Shown: in pieces, positions 5,724 to 12,845 of the stretch
Numbering within the stretch: the stretch's first letter is position 1
How the letters are laid out: every line of letters begins with the position of its first letter
NCBI GenBank assembly: GCA_013695575.1
Contig: JACDAF010000194.1
Coordinates: forward strand, 1-12,845
Direction: 5' to 3'
From: Chloroflexota bacterium
GTDB lineage: Bacteria; Chloroflexota; Limnocylindria; P2-11E
Length of the DNA: 12,845 bases
Notes under the pieces: generated by a model
What the model was told of the DNA's origin: nothing
Database searches by the model: none
Seen by the model: only the letters and a program-made list of their open reading frames with translations
Program-made: the position numbers and the translations under genes

Positions 5724-7034
5724 GTGATACGCGCATGGCTGGCACATCTGGCGGCGGTGGTGGTGATCGCAGCGGCGTGCGTGCAGCCGGGAGCGTCCCC
5801 GGCGGGGGAGGGGCAGCCGACGGCGGCGGCTGGCGTATTCCCGAAGGAGGTCGCGATCGGTGCGGTGTACCCGCTCACCGGTGCGCTCGCGCCGACGGGC
5901 GTCGACCTGAAGAACGGGATCGATCTGGCAGTCGAGCTCATCAACAGCGGACGCTCGGACATCGACCTGCCGCTGCTCAAGGATGGAGGCGGGCTCCGGA
6001 ACCTCGGCGGCGCGAAGCTCAAGGTGATCTTCGCGGACTCGGCCGGCGATCCGGCGAAAGGCCAGTCCGAGACGGAGCGCCTCATCACGAGCGACAAGGT
6101 GGCCGTGATGACCGGCGCGTTCCAGAGCGCGGTCACGGCGACCGCATCTCAGGCGGCAGAACGACTCCAGGTCCCGTTCGTGAACGCGGAGTCCAGCTCG
6201 CCGACGCTCGTCGCGCGCGACTTCAAGTGGTTCTTCCGCTCGACGCCTGATGATTCCATGTTCGCCGAGAATTTCTTCCAGTTCCTTGACGATGCCGCGA
6301 AGCGCTTCCCGGGCCAGGTCGCGAAGAAGGTGGTCATCCTCCACACGGACGACCTGTTCGGCAGCGACGTGAACAAGTTCGTTCGCCAGTTCGCCGAGAA
6401 ATACACCTACGAAGTGGTCGGGAGCGTCGGCTACAAGCTCACGGCCCCTGATCTCACGAGCGAGATCCAGCGCCTCAAGGCGTCGGCGGCGCCGATCCTC
6501 ATCGAAGCGTCATACCTTGCCGACGCGACGCTCGCCATCAGGACCTTGAAGCAGCAGGACGTGAACTTCCAGGGGGTCCTGGCGATGGACGCAGGTTTCG
6601 TCGACACGAAATTCATACCGAACGTCGGCAAGGATGCGGAGTACATGCTGACCCGCGAGGTGTGGGCGAAGGATCTCGGCACGCGCAAGCCGATCGTCAA
6701 GCAGGTGAACGACCTCTTCCGGTCGAAGTACGGCACGGACATGAACGGGAGCTCCGCGCGGGCCTTCACCGGCATCTTCGTGATCGCGGATGCGATCAAC
6801 CGGGCGCGATCGATCGATCCGGTCAAGATCCAGGAGGCTCTCAAGCAGACGAACATCCCTGCCCCGCAGATCGTCATGCCGTGGGATGGCATCCAGTTCG
6901 ACGCGCGTGGTCAGAACACGAAGGGTCGCGGGATCATGGTGCAGATCCAAGGTGGTGAGTACGTGACGGTGTGGCCGCTCGAGCTCGCCAGCAAGCCGCT
7001 GATCTGGCCGATGCCGGAGTGGACGAAGCGGTAG
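5724..7034 (+). CDS. ABC transporter solute-binding lipoprotein, branched-chain amino acid (HAAT) type
   Basis: A 436-residue extracytoplasmic binding protein of the LivJ/LivK type I fold (Peripla_BP_6 family). A short N-terminus with Arg3 and a hydrophobic stretch leads to Cys19 in VVVIAAAC, a lipobox-like site, followed by a Gly/Pro/Ala-rich linker typical of membrane-anchored binding proteins. The mature domain opens with IGAVYPLTGALAPTG at 45-59. Family segments follow: FADSAGDPAKGQ near 103-114, ERLITSDKVAVMTGAFQS near 117-134, and FVNAESSSPTL at 152-162. It is the first gene of an eight-gene operon, and the LivH-type permease starts 4 nt after its stop. The ligand cannot be read from sequence. 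Neighbouring 5-oxoprolinase genes suggest 5-oxoproline or a related compound (inference), and ordinary amino acids or amides remain possible. Confidence 0.92.
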   Translation: MIRAWLAHLAAVVVIAAACVQPGASPAGEGQPTAAAGVFPKEVAIGAVYPLTGALAPTGVDLKNGIDLAVELINSGRSDIDLPLLKDGGGLRNLGGAKLKVIFADSAGDPAKGQSETERLITSDKVAVMTGAFQSAVTATASQAAERLQVPFVNAESSSPTLVARDFKWFFRSTPDDSMFAENFFQFLDDAAKRFPGQVAKKVVILHTDDLFGSDVNKFVRQFAEKYTYEVVGSVGYKLTAPDLTSEIQRLKASAAPILIEASYLADATLAIRTLKQQDVNFQGVLAMDAGFVDTKFIPNVGKDAEYMLTREVWAKDLGTRKPIVKQVNDLFRSKYGTDMNGSSARAFTGIFVIADAINRARSIDPVKIQEALKQTNIPAPQIVMPWDGIQFDARGQNTKGRGIMVQIQGGEYVTVWPLELASKPLIWPMPEWTKR

Positions 7035-7038
7035 CCCG

Positions 7039-7899
7039 GTGGAGATCGTTGCCCAGACCGTCGCGTCGGGGGTCCTGCTTGGCCTGATCCTCGCGCTGTC
7101 CGCGGCCGGCCTCACGCTGATCTGGGGCGTCATGGACATCGTCAACTTCGCACATGGCGACTTCCTGATGCTCGGGATGTACGCGTCGTTCTTCGCCTGG
7201 GCCGTCCTGGGCCTCGACCCGCTCTTAGCCTTGCCAGGCGTCGTCGCGGCACTCGGTCTATTCGGCGTCGTCGTGTATCTCGGCGTGATCCGCCCTGTTC
7301 TTCGCGGCAGCGTCCTCGCCCAGATCTTCGCGACGTTCGGCCTTGGCATCCTGCTTCGCGGTGTCGCGCAGTTCGTGTTCACCGCGGACTATCGTCAGAT
7401 CGGCGACACCATGGCGACCGGATCGTTCGCGGTCGGCCCGGTCCATCTCGGCCTCCCGCAGACGATCGCCGCGCTCGGTGCGCTGATCGTCTCGGGCCTG
7501 CTGTTCGCCCTCCTCGACCGGACGACCGTCGGAACAGCACTCCGGGCGACCGCTGAAGACCGCAGCGCCGCCGAGCTCATGGGCATCGACACGCGGCGGA
7601 TGTTCGCGCTCGCCTGGGCGGTGGGCGCCGGCTGCGTCGGTGCGGCCGCCGGCCTCCTCGCGATCTATTTCCCGATCTTCCCCGACGTCGGTGCGGTCTT
7701 CGGCCTCCTCGCCTTCGTCACGGTCGCGCTCGGCGGCTTCGGCAGCGTCGGTGGAGCGATGCTCGCCGGGGTCCTCATCGGCGTCGTCACATCCGTGGCA
7801 GGGCTCATCTTCGATCCCGCGTACAAGTTCACGGTCGCGTACCTCCTGTACCTCGTCGTGCTCGTGATCCGGCCGCAGGGTCTGCTCGGTCGCGCCTAG
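7039..7899 (+). CDS. livH: Branched-chain amino acid-type ABC permease, LivH-like
   Basis: A 286-residue polytopic inner-membrane subunit that pairs with the LivM-like protein to form the transport channel. The N-terminal signature is clear: GLTLIWGVMDIVNFAHGDF at 24-42, the family's conserved 'G-NFAHG' segment. A central cytoplasmic loop, RATAEDRSAAELMGIDTRRM, is the expected contact with the ATPases. The protein ends with the family-typical RPQGLLGR before the stop. GTG at 7039 is used, 4 nt after the previous stop, and no Shine-Dalgarno sequence is evident, so translation is probably coupled. The 'liv' name describes the family; the actual substrate is probably set by the binding protein and is unknown. 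Confidence 0.93.
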   Translation: MEIVAQTVASGVLLGLILALSAAGLTLIWGVMDIVNFAHGDFLMLGMYASFFAWAVLGLDPLLALPGVVAALGLFGVVVYLGVIRPVLRGSVLAQIFATFGLGILLRGVAQFVFTADYRQIGDTMATGSFAVGPVHLGLPQTIAALGALIVSGLLFALLDRTTVGTALRATAEDRSAAELMGIDTRRMFALAWAVGAGCVGAAAGLLAIYFPIFPDVGAVFGLLAFVTVALGGFGSVGGAMLAGVLIGVVTSVAGLIFDPAYKFTVAYLLYLVVLVIRPQGLLGRA

Positions 7900-7903
7900 T
7901 GGC

Positions 7904-8875
7904 GTGTCAGTAGTGCCCCGTCCGGGCTTGCCCGTCATCGCGCTCGTCGCAGCCGCACTCGTGTATCCGCTAGTCTTCGGTTCCCCGGCGGCGATCAACG
8001 TCGGCGTGCTGATACTGCTGTTCGCGGCGCTCGGGACCGCGTGGAATCTGCTCGGTGGCTACGCGGGCCAGATCTCCTTCGGACACGCGGTGTTCTTCGG
8101 GATCGGCGCGTACACGAGCACGGTGCTGCTCAAGGAGGCGGGGCTTTCACCGTGGCTCGGCATGCTCGCAGGAGCGGCGCTGGCGGCCCTCGCCGCGGTG
8201 CTGCTGGGTGTGCCGACGTTTCGTCTTGCCGGGCACTACTTCGCGATCGCGACGATCGTGATCGGCGAGATCGCTCACACGGTCGTTCGGAATCTCGATG
8301 CGATAGGTGGTGCCCGCGGCCTGTTCCTGCCGATCCTGCCCACTTCGTTGGTGAACTACCAATTCCACAACAGCCGGCTGCCGTATTACGGCATCGCGTT
8401 CGGCCTGTATGCGCTCGCCCTCGCTGCCACGCTCATGGTCGAGCGCAGACGCATCGGCTACTACCTTCGCGCGATCCGCGAGGACCCGACCGCGAGCCGG
8501 AGCGTCGGTGTCTCGGTCCTGCAGTACAAGCTGGCGGCCGCAGCGCTCTCGGCCGCGCTGACCGCCATCTGCGGCACGTTCTACGCGCAGTACGTGCTCT
8601 TCATCGACTCAGACTCGGTGTTCCCGCTTTCGCTATCGATCCTCATCGCGCTCACTGCGATCCTCGGCGGTGCGGGACGCGCGTATGGGCCGCTCCTCGG
8701 CGCGGGTGTCCTCGTGCCGCTGTCGGAGATCACCCGGATCGCCTTCGGCGGCACCGGCCGTGGGGCCGACCTCGTGATCTACGGCGCGCTCATTGTCCTC
8801 ATCAGCGTCGCTCAGCCGGGCGGCATCGCGGCGCTCGGCGACGCGCTCCGCCGCAGGCTGCCCCAGCCGGCATGA
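7904..8875 (+). CDS. livM: Branched-chain amino acid-type ABC permease, LivM-like
   Basis: A 323-residue polytopic membrane protein, the second permease of the transporter. The conserved LivM segment WNLLGGYAGQISFGHAVFFG lies at 47-66. The cytoplasmic coupling loop is RAIREDPTASRSVGVSV, followed by the GTFYAQYV stretch seen in this family. There are 8-10 hydrophobic segments. The GTG at 7904 lies 4 nt after the livH stop; a second in-frame GTG at 7913 would shorten the protein by three residues and cannot be excluded. The stop TGA overlaps the ATG of the next gene (ATGA at 8872-8875), a sign of translational coupling. Confidence 0.93.
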   Translation: MSVVPRPGLPVIALVAAALVYPLVFGSPAAINVGVLILLFAALGTAWNLLGGYAGQISFGHAVFFGIGAYTSTVLLKEAGLSPWLGMLAGAALAALAAVLLGVPTFRLAGHYFAIATIVIGEIAHTVVRNLDAIGGARGLFLPILPTSLVNYQFHNSRLPYYGIAFGLYALALAATLMVERRRIGYYLRAIREDPTASRSVGVSVLQYKLAAAALSAALTAICGTFYAQYVLFIDSDSVFPLSLSILIALTAILGGAGRAYGPLLGAGVLVPLSEITRIAFGGTGRGADLVIYGALIVLISVAQPGGIAALGDALRRRLPQPA

Positions 8876-9603
8876 CCGCGTTGCTCGAGATCGAGGGGCT
8901 GACCAAGCACTTCGGCGGCGTGCTCGCGAACGACAACGTCTCGTTCGGCGTCGCCGAAGGGGAGATCCTCGGGCTGCTCGGCCCGAACGGCGCCGGCAAG
9001 ACCACGCTCTTCAACTGCATCACCGGCTTCCTGCCCCCCGACCGGGGCAGGGTCCGCTTTGCGGGCGTGGACGTGACTGGTCGCTCCGCCAGCCGGCTCG
9101 CGCGGGACGGGCTGGTCCGTACCTTCCAGATCGTCCGCGTGTTCCCCGACCTCTCCGCGCTCGAGAATGTGGTCATTGGTGCCCTCCTCCGTCACGGCCG
9201 GGTCAGCGCCGCCCGCCGACGCGCCCTCGAGGTGCTGGAGGACGTCGGTCTCGCCGCCCGGAGCAACGTGAGGGCGCGCGACCTCACCACTGCCGAGCGC
9301 AAGCGGCTCGAGGTCGCGCGCGCTCTCGCGACAGATCCTCGGGCGCTGCTCCTCGACGAGGCGATGAGCGGCCTCAACCCACGTGAGGTCGCCGAGGCGG
9401 TAGCGCTCGTGCGCCGACTTCGTGAGGGCGGCGTGACGATCGTGCTGGTGGAGCACGTGCTGGAGGTCGTCATGCCGCTCGCCGATCGAGTCGTCGTGCT
9501 ACAGGAGGGCCGCGCCATCGCGGACGCGACGCCGGCGGCCGTTTCGCGGGACCCGGCGGTCATCGAGGCATACCTCGGTCCGCAGTTCATCGAGCGAGCG
9601 TGA
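8872..9603 (+). CDS. livG: HAAT-type ABC transporter ATPase, LivG-like
   Basis: A 243-residue cytoplasmic ATPase that powers import together with the LivF-like partner. Walker A is GPNGAGKTT at 37-45, the Q-loop Gln is Q86 in RTFQIVRVF, Walker B is ALLLDE at 158-163, the D-loop is SGLN at 166-169, and the H-loop His is H195. The ABC signature is unusual: LTTAERKRLEVARAL at 138-152 in place of the LSYGQQR/LSGGQ form, so the Ser and the two Gly are missing. The residue after DE is Ala, not the usual Pro. The real start is the ATG overlapping the livM stop; the frame is open far upstream, but that part is a GC-driven extension inside livM. The stop overlaps the next start (GTGA, 9600-9603). Confidence 0.93.
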   Translation: MTALLEIEGLTKHFGGVLANDNVSFGVAEGEILGLLGPNGAGKTTLFNCITGFLPPDRGRVRFAGVDVTGRSASRLARDGLVRTFQIVRVFPDLSALENVVIGALLRHGRVSAARRRALEVLEDVGLAARSNVRARDLTTAERKRLEVARALATDPRALLLDEAMSGLNPREVAEAVALVRRLREGGVTIVLVEHVLEVVMPLADRVVVLQEGRAIADATPAAVSRDPAVIEAYLGPQFIERA

Positions 9604-10319
9604 GCGCGCCACCGCTCCTCGACGTGTCTGGGCTGACCGCGCGATACGACGGGGCACCCGTGCTCCACGACGTGGCGATCGCCGTACAGCCCGGCAGCAT
9701 CACCGCGGTGATCGGCGCGAACGGGGCCGGGAAGACGACGCTGCTGCGTGCGCTCTCGGGGCTCGTGCGTCCGTCGGGTGGCAGCATCCGTCTCGAGGGG
9801 ATCGAGATCTCGGGCCGCCGCGCGCATGGCATCGTCCGCCTTGGCGTCGCACACGTGCCGGAGGGCCGCCACATCTTCGCGCGCCTCAGCGTCGCCGAGA
9901 ACCTCCGGCTCGGCGGCTACGTCCTCCGCGACAACGCCTCCCTCGAACGGTCGCGGTCCATCGTCTTCGACCTGTTCCCGCTCCTACGCGAGCGTGCCGG
10001 TCAGCGCGCGGGCACGCTCTCAGGTGGCGAGCAGCAGATGCTCGCGATCGGCAGGGCGCTCATGTCCCGGCCGCGCCTGCTGCTGCTCGACGAGCCCACG
10101 CTCGGCATCGCCCCTTTGCTCGTGGCGAGGCTCTTCGACGCGATCGTCCGGTTGCCATCCCTCGGCACCGCTGTCCTGCTCGTCGAGCAAAACGTCCGCG
10201 TCGCGCTGGAGATCGCCTCGACCGGCCACGTCCTCCAGACCGGCCGTGTCGTGCTCCAGGGTCCCGGACAGGAGCTTCTCGGGAGCGATCTCGTGCGCAA
10301 GGCGTACCTTGGGATCTGA
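9600..10319 (+). CDS. livF: HAAT-type ABC transporter ATPase, LivF-like
   Basis: A 239-residue ATPase, the second nucleotide-binding subunit. Walker A is GANGAGKTT at 39-47, the family segment HVPEGRHIFARLSVAENL is at 85-102, the canonical signature LSGGEQQ is at 140-146, and Walker B is LLLLDE at 160-165, followed by PTLGIAP. The H-loop position is Gln (LVEQN, Q197), as is usual in LivF. It pairs with the LivG-like protein, whose signature motif is degenerate, so the two ATP sites may be unequal. It starts with GTG overlapping the livG stop and ends 4 nt before the DUF1445 gene. Confidence 0.94.
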   Translation: MSAPPLLDVSGLTARYDGAPVLHDVAIAVQPGSITAVIGANGAGKTTLLRALSGLVRPSGGSIRLEGIEISGRRAHGIVRLGVAHVPEGRHIFARLSVAENLRLGGYVLRDNASLERSRSIVFDLFPLLRERAGQRAGTLSGGEQQMLAIGRALMSRPRLLLLDEPTLGIAPLLVARLFDAIVRLPSLGTAVLLVEQNVRVALEIASTGHVLQTGRVVLQGPGQELLGSDLVRKAYLGI

Positions 10320-10323
10320 TCAG

Positions 10324-11142
10324 ATGGTGCTGCACGGCCAGGGCCCGTCGGAGGTCCGCGCGGCGATCCGTGCGGGACGACTGCGCGGCACCACGGCCGG
10401 GCTCGCGCCCGCACATGCACAGGCGAACCTGGTCGTCGTCGACCGGGAATGGGCCGATGACCTCGCTCGCTTCTGCATCCGCAACCCGCGTCCGTGTCCG
10501 CTCCTGGACGTGACGCGAGCTGGATCGCCGGTGCCCGCTCGCCTCGCGGTCGATGCCGACGTCAGAACGGACCTACCCGGCTATCGGATCTATCGCGACG
10601 GCGTCGTCGAGGACGCCGCCGATCTACGGGAGGTCTGGCATGACGGCCTTGTCGCGTTCCTGATCGGCTGCTCGTTCAGCTTCGAGCGAGCGCTCAGGGC
10701 CGGTGGTATCCCGATTCGCCACATCGAGCTCGGGCGCACTGTTCCGATGTACGTGACGACGCTCCAGTGCGAGCCGGCCGGGCGCCTCGCTGGTCCGATG
10801 GTCGTGTCGATGCGCCCGGTGGCGGCCGCATCGGTCGACCGTGCGGTCGAGATCTCGTCCCGCTTTCCGGGAGCACACGGCGCTCCGGTCCACGTGGGCG
10901 ATCCCGCGGCGATCGGCATCAGGTCGCTGGACGAGCCCGATTTCGGTGAGGCCGTGCCGGTCGCGGCCGGCGAGGTGCCCGTGTTCTGGGGCTGCGGCGT
11001 CACACCGCAGGTGGCGCTGTCGCGGAGCGGCTGCGGCTGGTTCGCGGGTCACCAGCCTGGGTACATGTTCGTCAGCGACCGCGAGGACGACATCGCTCCC
11101 CTGACCGAGCTGCCGGGGGCTCCACCAGTCTCCCTGGCGTGA
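10324..11142 (+). CDS. DUF1445 / YcsI family protein, D-glutamate cyclase-like (putative hydro-lyase)
   Basis: A 272-residue soluble protein of the DUF1445 family, which includes Bacillus YcsI and the N-terminal part of the mammalian D-glutamate cyclase DGLUCY (D-glutamate to 5-oxo-D-proline plus water). Recognisable segments are CSFSFE at 116-121, PMYVTT at 141-146, SMRP at 162-165, HGAPVHVGDPAAIGI at 185-199, VPVFWGCGVTPQ at 218-229, and PGYMFVSD at 245-252. ATG at 10324 lies 4 nt after livF. The gene sits directly before pxpB (GTGA overlap 11139-11142). Its place among 5-oxoprolinase genes is a known association for the family (ycsI in the B. subtilis ycs/kip cluster). I infer that it feeds 5-oxoproline into the pathway, but the bacterial activity is not proven from sequence and the annotation 'hydro-lyase' is generic. 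Confidence 0.88.
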   Translation: MVLHGQGPSEVRAAIRAGRLRGTTAGLAPAHAQANLVVVDREWADDLARFCIRNPRPCPLLDVTRAGSPVPARLAVDADVRTDLPGYRIYRDGVVEDAADLREVWHDGLVAFLIGCSFSFERALRAGGIPIRHIELGRTVPMYVTTLQCEPAGRLAGPMVVSMRPVAAASVDRAVEISSRFPGAHGAPVHVGDPAAIGIRSLDEPDFGEAVPVAAGEVPVFWGCGVTPQVALSRSGCGWFAGHQPGYMFVSDREDDIAPLTELPGAPPVSLA

Positions 11143-11780
11143 TCGAGTCCGCGGTGAGGGTCCTTCCCTTCGGCGACGCGGCAGTGTTCGTGGAGCTCGA
11201 GCAGCGTGTCGACGAGGGGATCGTCTCGCGGGCGCGAGCGATCGCCGACGCCTGGGAGAGCGAAGGCTTGGGGAGCGCTGTCCCGGCGTACGCGAGTGTG
11301 CTGCTCCGATTCGACCCGCTCACACTCCCGCCCGAAGCGGCCGCGACCCGGGCGCGCATGATCACCGAGCTGCGCCGCGAGGGCATCGCACCGTCCTCGG
11401 AACGGCTCATCGAGGTGCCGACACGCTACGGCGGACCCGACCTCGCTGAGGTCGCGGCACTCTCGGGCCTTACGCCCGACCAGCTGATCGAGCTCCACGC
11501 CGGGCGCGAGTACACCGCCTTCTTCCTCGGCTTCATGCCCGGACTGGCCTACTGCGGCACGCTCGATTCGCGAATCCAGGCGCCGCGCCTCGCGTCACCG
11601 CGAGCGCGCGTCCCCGCCGGGTCCGTGGCGATCGCCGATGGCCAGACGACCGTCTACCCGCTGGACTCGCCGGGTGGGTGGCGCCTCATCGGTCGGACCG
11701 AGCTCCGAATGTTCGATGCAGCCCGCACCCCGGCGGTCCTCGTCGCGGCCGGCGATCGCCTCCGTTTCGTCCCGCGGTGA
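11139..11780 (+). CDS. pxpB: 5-oxoprolinase subunit PxpB (KipI family)
   Basis: A 213-residue cytoplasmic protein, one half of the carboxyltransferase-like PxpBC unit of the prokaryotic 5-oxoprolinase. Family motifs are LPFGDAAVFVEL at 9-20, VPTRYGGPDLAEVAAL at 93-108, FFLGFMPGLAYCGTLD at 128-143, RVPAGSVAIADGQTTVYP at 157-174, SPGGWRLIGRT at 177-187, and the closing GDRLRFVP. These match the KipI C-terminal cyclophilin-like fold, and the length is close to the family norm. GTG at 11139 overlaps the DUF1445 stop; a GTG at 11154 is the only close alternative. The stop overlaps the pxpC start (GTGA at 11777-11780). In B. subtilis KipI also inhibits the sporulation kinase KinA; nothing here points to such a role. 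Confidence 0.95.
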   Translation: MIESAVRVLPFGDAAVFVELEQRVDEGIVSRARAIADAWESEGLGSAVPAYASVLLRFDPLTLPPEAAATRARMITELRREGIAPSSERLIEVPTRYGGPDLAEVAALSGLTPDQLIELHAGREYTAFFLGFMPGLAYCGTLDSRIQAPRLASPRARVPAGSVAIADGQTTVYPLDSPGGWRLIGRTELRMFDAARTPAVLVAAGDRLRFVPR

Positions 11781-12673
11781 AGCTGCACGTCCTCGAGCCC
11801 GGGCTCTGGTCGACCATCCAGGACGATCCACGGACCGCCCATGCGCGGAGCGGGCTGCCCGGTGCGGGGCCGGCCGATCCGCGCTCTTTCCACGCGGCAC
11901 GATCGCTCGTCGGTGAGGCGAGCGCCGCGGTCGTGGAGATCATCGGGCTGCCTTTCACGTTCAGCTGCGAGGACCGGCGCATCGTGGCGGTCACCGGGCG
12001 CGACGTGTCGTTGCGCGCGGCGGCCAGGGTGCCGGGCTGGACGGCGGTGCATCTGCGCGCCGGCCAGACTGCGACGGTCCTCGGCAGCCCGCGCTACGCG
12101 TATCTGGCGATCGCGGGCGGGATCGCGCTGGACCGCGTTCTCGGGTCGCGCGCGACCTACGTCGCGGCCGGCGTCGGGCCGCTGCCGCGCCCGTTGCGCG
12201 CAGGCGACGAGCTGCCGCTTGGTGTCCAACGTGGCGACCTCGGGCGCGCTGGCCTGCGGCTGGAGCCGCAACGGTACGACGATGTCGTGATGGCGGTCGC
12301 TGGTCCGCACGCGCAGCGTCTGCCGCCGACCGCCCTGCGCACCTTCTTTGCGGAGGAATTCACGGTCAGCCCCTCCTCGGACCGCATGGGCGTACGCCTC
12401 GAGGGGCCAGGGCTCGCGTGGGAGGGCAGCGACGTGCTGTCGTGCGGTGTGGTGCCCGGCGCGGTCCAGGTCCCTCGGGGTGGCGCGCCGATCGTCCTCG
12501 GCCCGGATGCGCAGACCACGGGCGGCTATCCGGTGATCGCGGTCGTCGCGACCGCGGCGCTCGGACGCGTCGCTCAGGCCTTCCCCGGCGAGCGCCTCCG
12601 CTTCGTGGAGGTGACGCCGGATCGCGCAGCGACCGATCTGCGCGCAGCGGGTGCGGCCTTCGCGACCATCTGA
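11777..12673 (+). CDS. pxpC: 5-oxoprolinase subunit PxpC (KipA family)
   Basis: A 298-residue partner of PxpB. It starts LHVLEPGLWSTIQDD (3-17), the family N-terminus, then SGLPGAGPADPRSF at 25-38 where many relatives read SGAMD or SGAAD. Then come AYLAIAGGIALDRVLGSRAT (108-127), the VAGPHA segment at 174-179, SSDRMGVRLEG at 200-210, and the diagnostic GVVPGAVQVPRGGAPIVLG (224-242) with DAQTTGGYPVIAVV (244-257). GTG at 11777 is chosen because it overlaps the pxpB stop and gives the canonical N-terminus; the open frame upstream to 11678 lies inside pxpB. It is the last gene of the operon. I see no terminator hairpin in the 41 bp before the next gene. Confidence 0.95.
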   Translation: MKLHVLEPGLWSTIQDDPRTAHARSGLPGAGPADPRSFHAARSLVGEASAAVVEIIGLPFTFSCEDRRIVAVTGRDVSLRAAARVPGWTAVHLRAGQTATVLGSPRYAYLAIAGGIALDRVLGSRATYVAAGVGPLPRPLRAGDELPLGVQRGDLGRAGLRLEPQRYDDVVMAVAGPHAQRLPPTALRTFFAEEFTVSPSSDRMGVRLEGPGLAWEGSDVLSCGVVPGAVQVPRGGAPIVLGPDAQTTGGYPVIAVVATAALGRVAQAFPGERLRFVEVTPDRAATDLRAAGAAFATI

Positions 12674-12700
12674 TCGCGCGGCGGGGTGGGAGAGCGCGGC

Positions 12701-12706
12701 TATCCT
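12701..12706 (+). promoter_or_regulatory. Possible -10 box for the Fur-family gene (leaderless?)
   Basis: TATCCT lies 8 nt before the ATG at 12715, and no Shine-Dalgarno sequence intervenes. The mRNA may start at or very near the start codon. No -35 element is evident in the preceding G-rich stretch. Confidence 0.35.
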
Positions 12707-12714
12707 CGTTTGCG

Positions 12715-12845
12715 ATGACCAGCCGAGCGATCCTCGCCCAACGCTTGCACGAGAAGGGGCTGCGTCTCACGAGCCAGCGCCTCGCCGTCCTCTCCGCGAT
12801 CGAAGAGCACCCGGATCACCCGGATGCCGCGTCGATCGCCAAGGC
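12715..12845 (+). CDS. Fur-family metal-responsive regulator, N-terminal part (continues past the window)
   Basis: The first 43 codons are visible. The segment LHEKGLRLTSQRLAVLSAIE matches the conserved opening of Fur/PerR/Zur proteins (L...GlR.T.qR..vl..l), followed by the EHPDHPDAASIAKA stretch that leads into the winged-helix DNA-binding domain. Metal-binding residues lie beyond the edge, so I cannot tell Fur, PerR or Zur apart. The ATG is preceded by a possible -10 box, so the gene probably has its own promoter and is not part of the pxp operon, which ends 41 bp upstream. Confidence 0.88.
   Translation, partial: MTSRAILAQRLHEKGLRLTSQRLAVLSAIEEHPDHPDAASIAK

Noticed and set aside
5539..5745. 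69-residue N-terminal extension of pxpA
   Set aside because: Pro/Gly-rich, outside the family length of about 250 residues, and it would overlap the start of the divergent binding-protein gene.
8041..8871. Fusion of extra sequence to the N-terminus of LivG
   Set aside because: The open frame continues upstream but encodes Arg/Pro-rich sequence inside livM; the ATGA overlap at 8872 gives the canonical ATPase N-terminus.

Overview
The window is a GC-rich bacterial chromosome segment with no RNA gene, mobile element or CRISPR array that I can see. GTG and TTG starts are common, most operon genes are packed to within 4 nt, and two genes have a -10-like hexamer directly before the start codon (possible leaderless transcripts). 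This style, and the gene families present, fit a free-living Chloroflexota- or Actinomycetota-like organism. That placement is an inference at low confidence because no phylogenetic marker is present.

Left part (1-4776): a partial minus-strand gene for a small protein with an HTH-like core, then two membrane-bound pyrophosphatase genes (hppA) placed head to head across a 110-bp shared spacer. The minus-strand copy carries GNTTAA, the signature of K+-dependent enzymes. The plus-strand copy carries GNTTKA, the signature of K+-independent enzymes. The cell therefore seems to encode two differently regulated PPi-driven ion pumps from one divergent locus. The two genes share a 44-bp stretch of perfect DNA identity, which forms a long inverted repeat.

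Right part (4792-12673): a predicted 5-oxoproline (pyroglutamate) uptake and hydrolysis locus. pxpA reads leftwards. Divergent from it is an eight-gene operon: lipoprotein solute-binding protein, two LivH/LivM-type permeases, two LivG/LivF-type ATPases, a DUF1445 (D-glutamate cyclase-like/YcsI) protein, pxpB and pxpC. All seven junctions inside the operon are either a 4-nt gap or a 4-nt ATGA/GTGA overlap. PxpA, PxpB and PxpC together form the ATP-dependent prokaryotic 5-oxoprolinase that gives L-glutamate. The linked ABC transporter is of the branched-chain/hydrophobic amino acid (HAAT) class, so its natural ligand here may be 5-oxoproline or a related lactam or D-glutamate derivative instead of leucine. 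The 185-bp spacer between pxpA and the operon holds symmetric TGTCCA/TGGACA and repeated GTCCAC elements that could be a shared operator.

The right edge (12715-12845) is the start of a Fur-family regulator gene.
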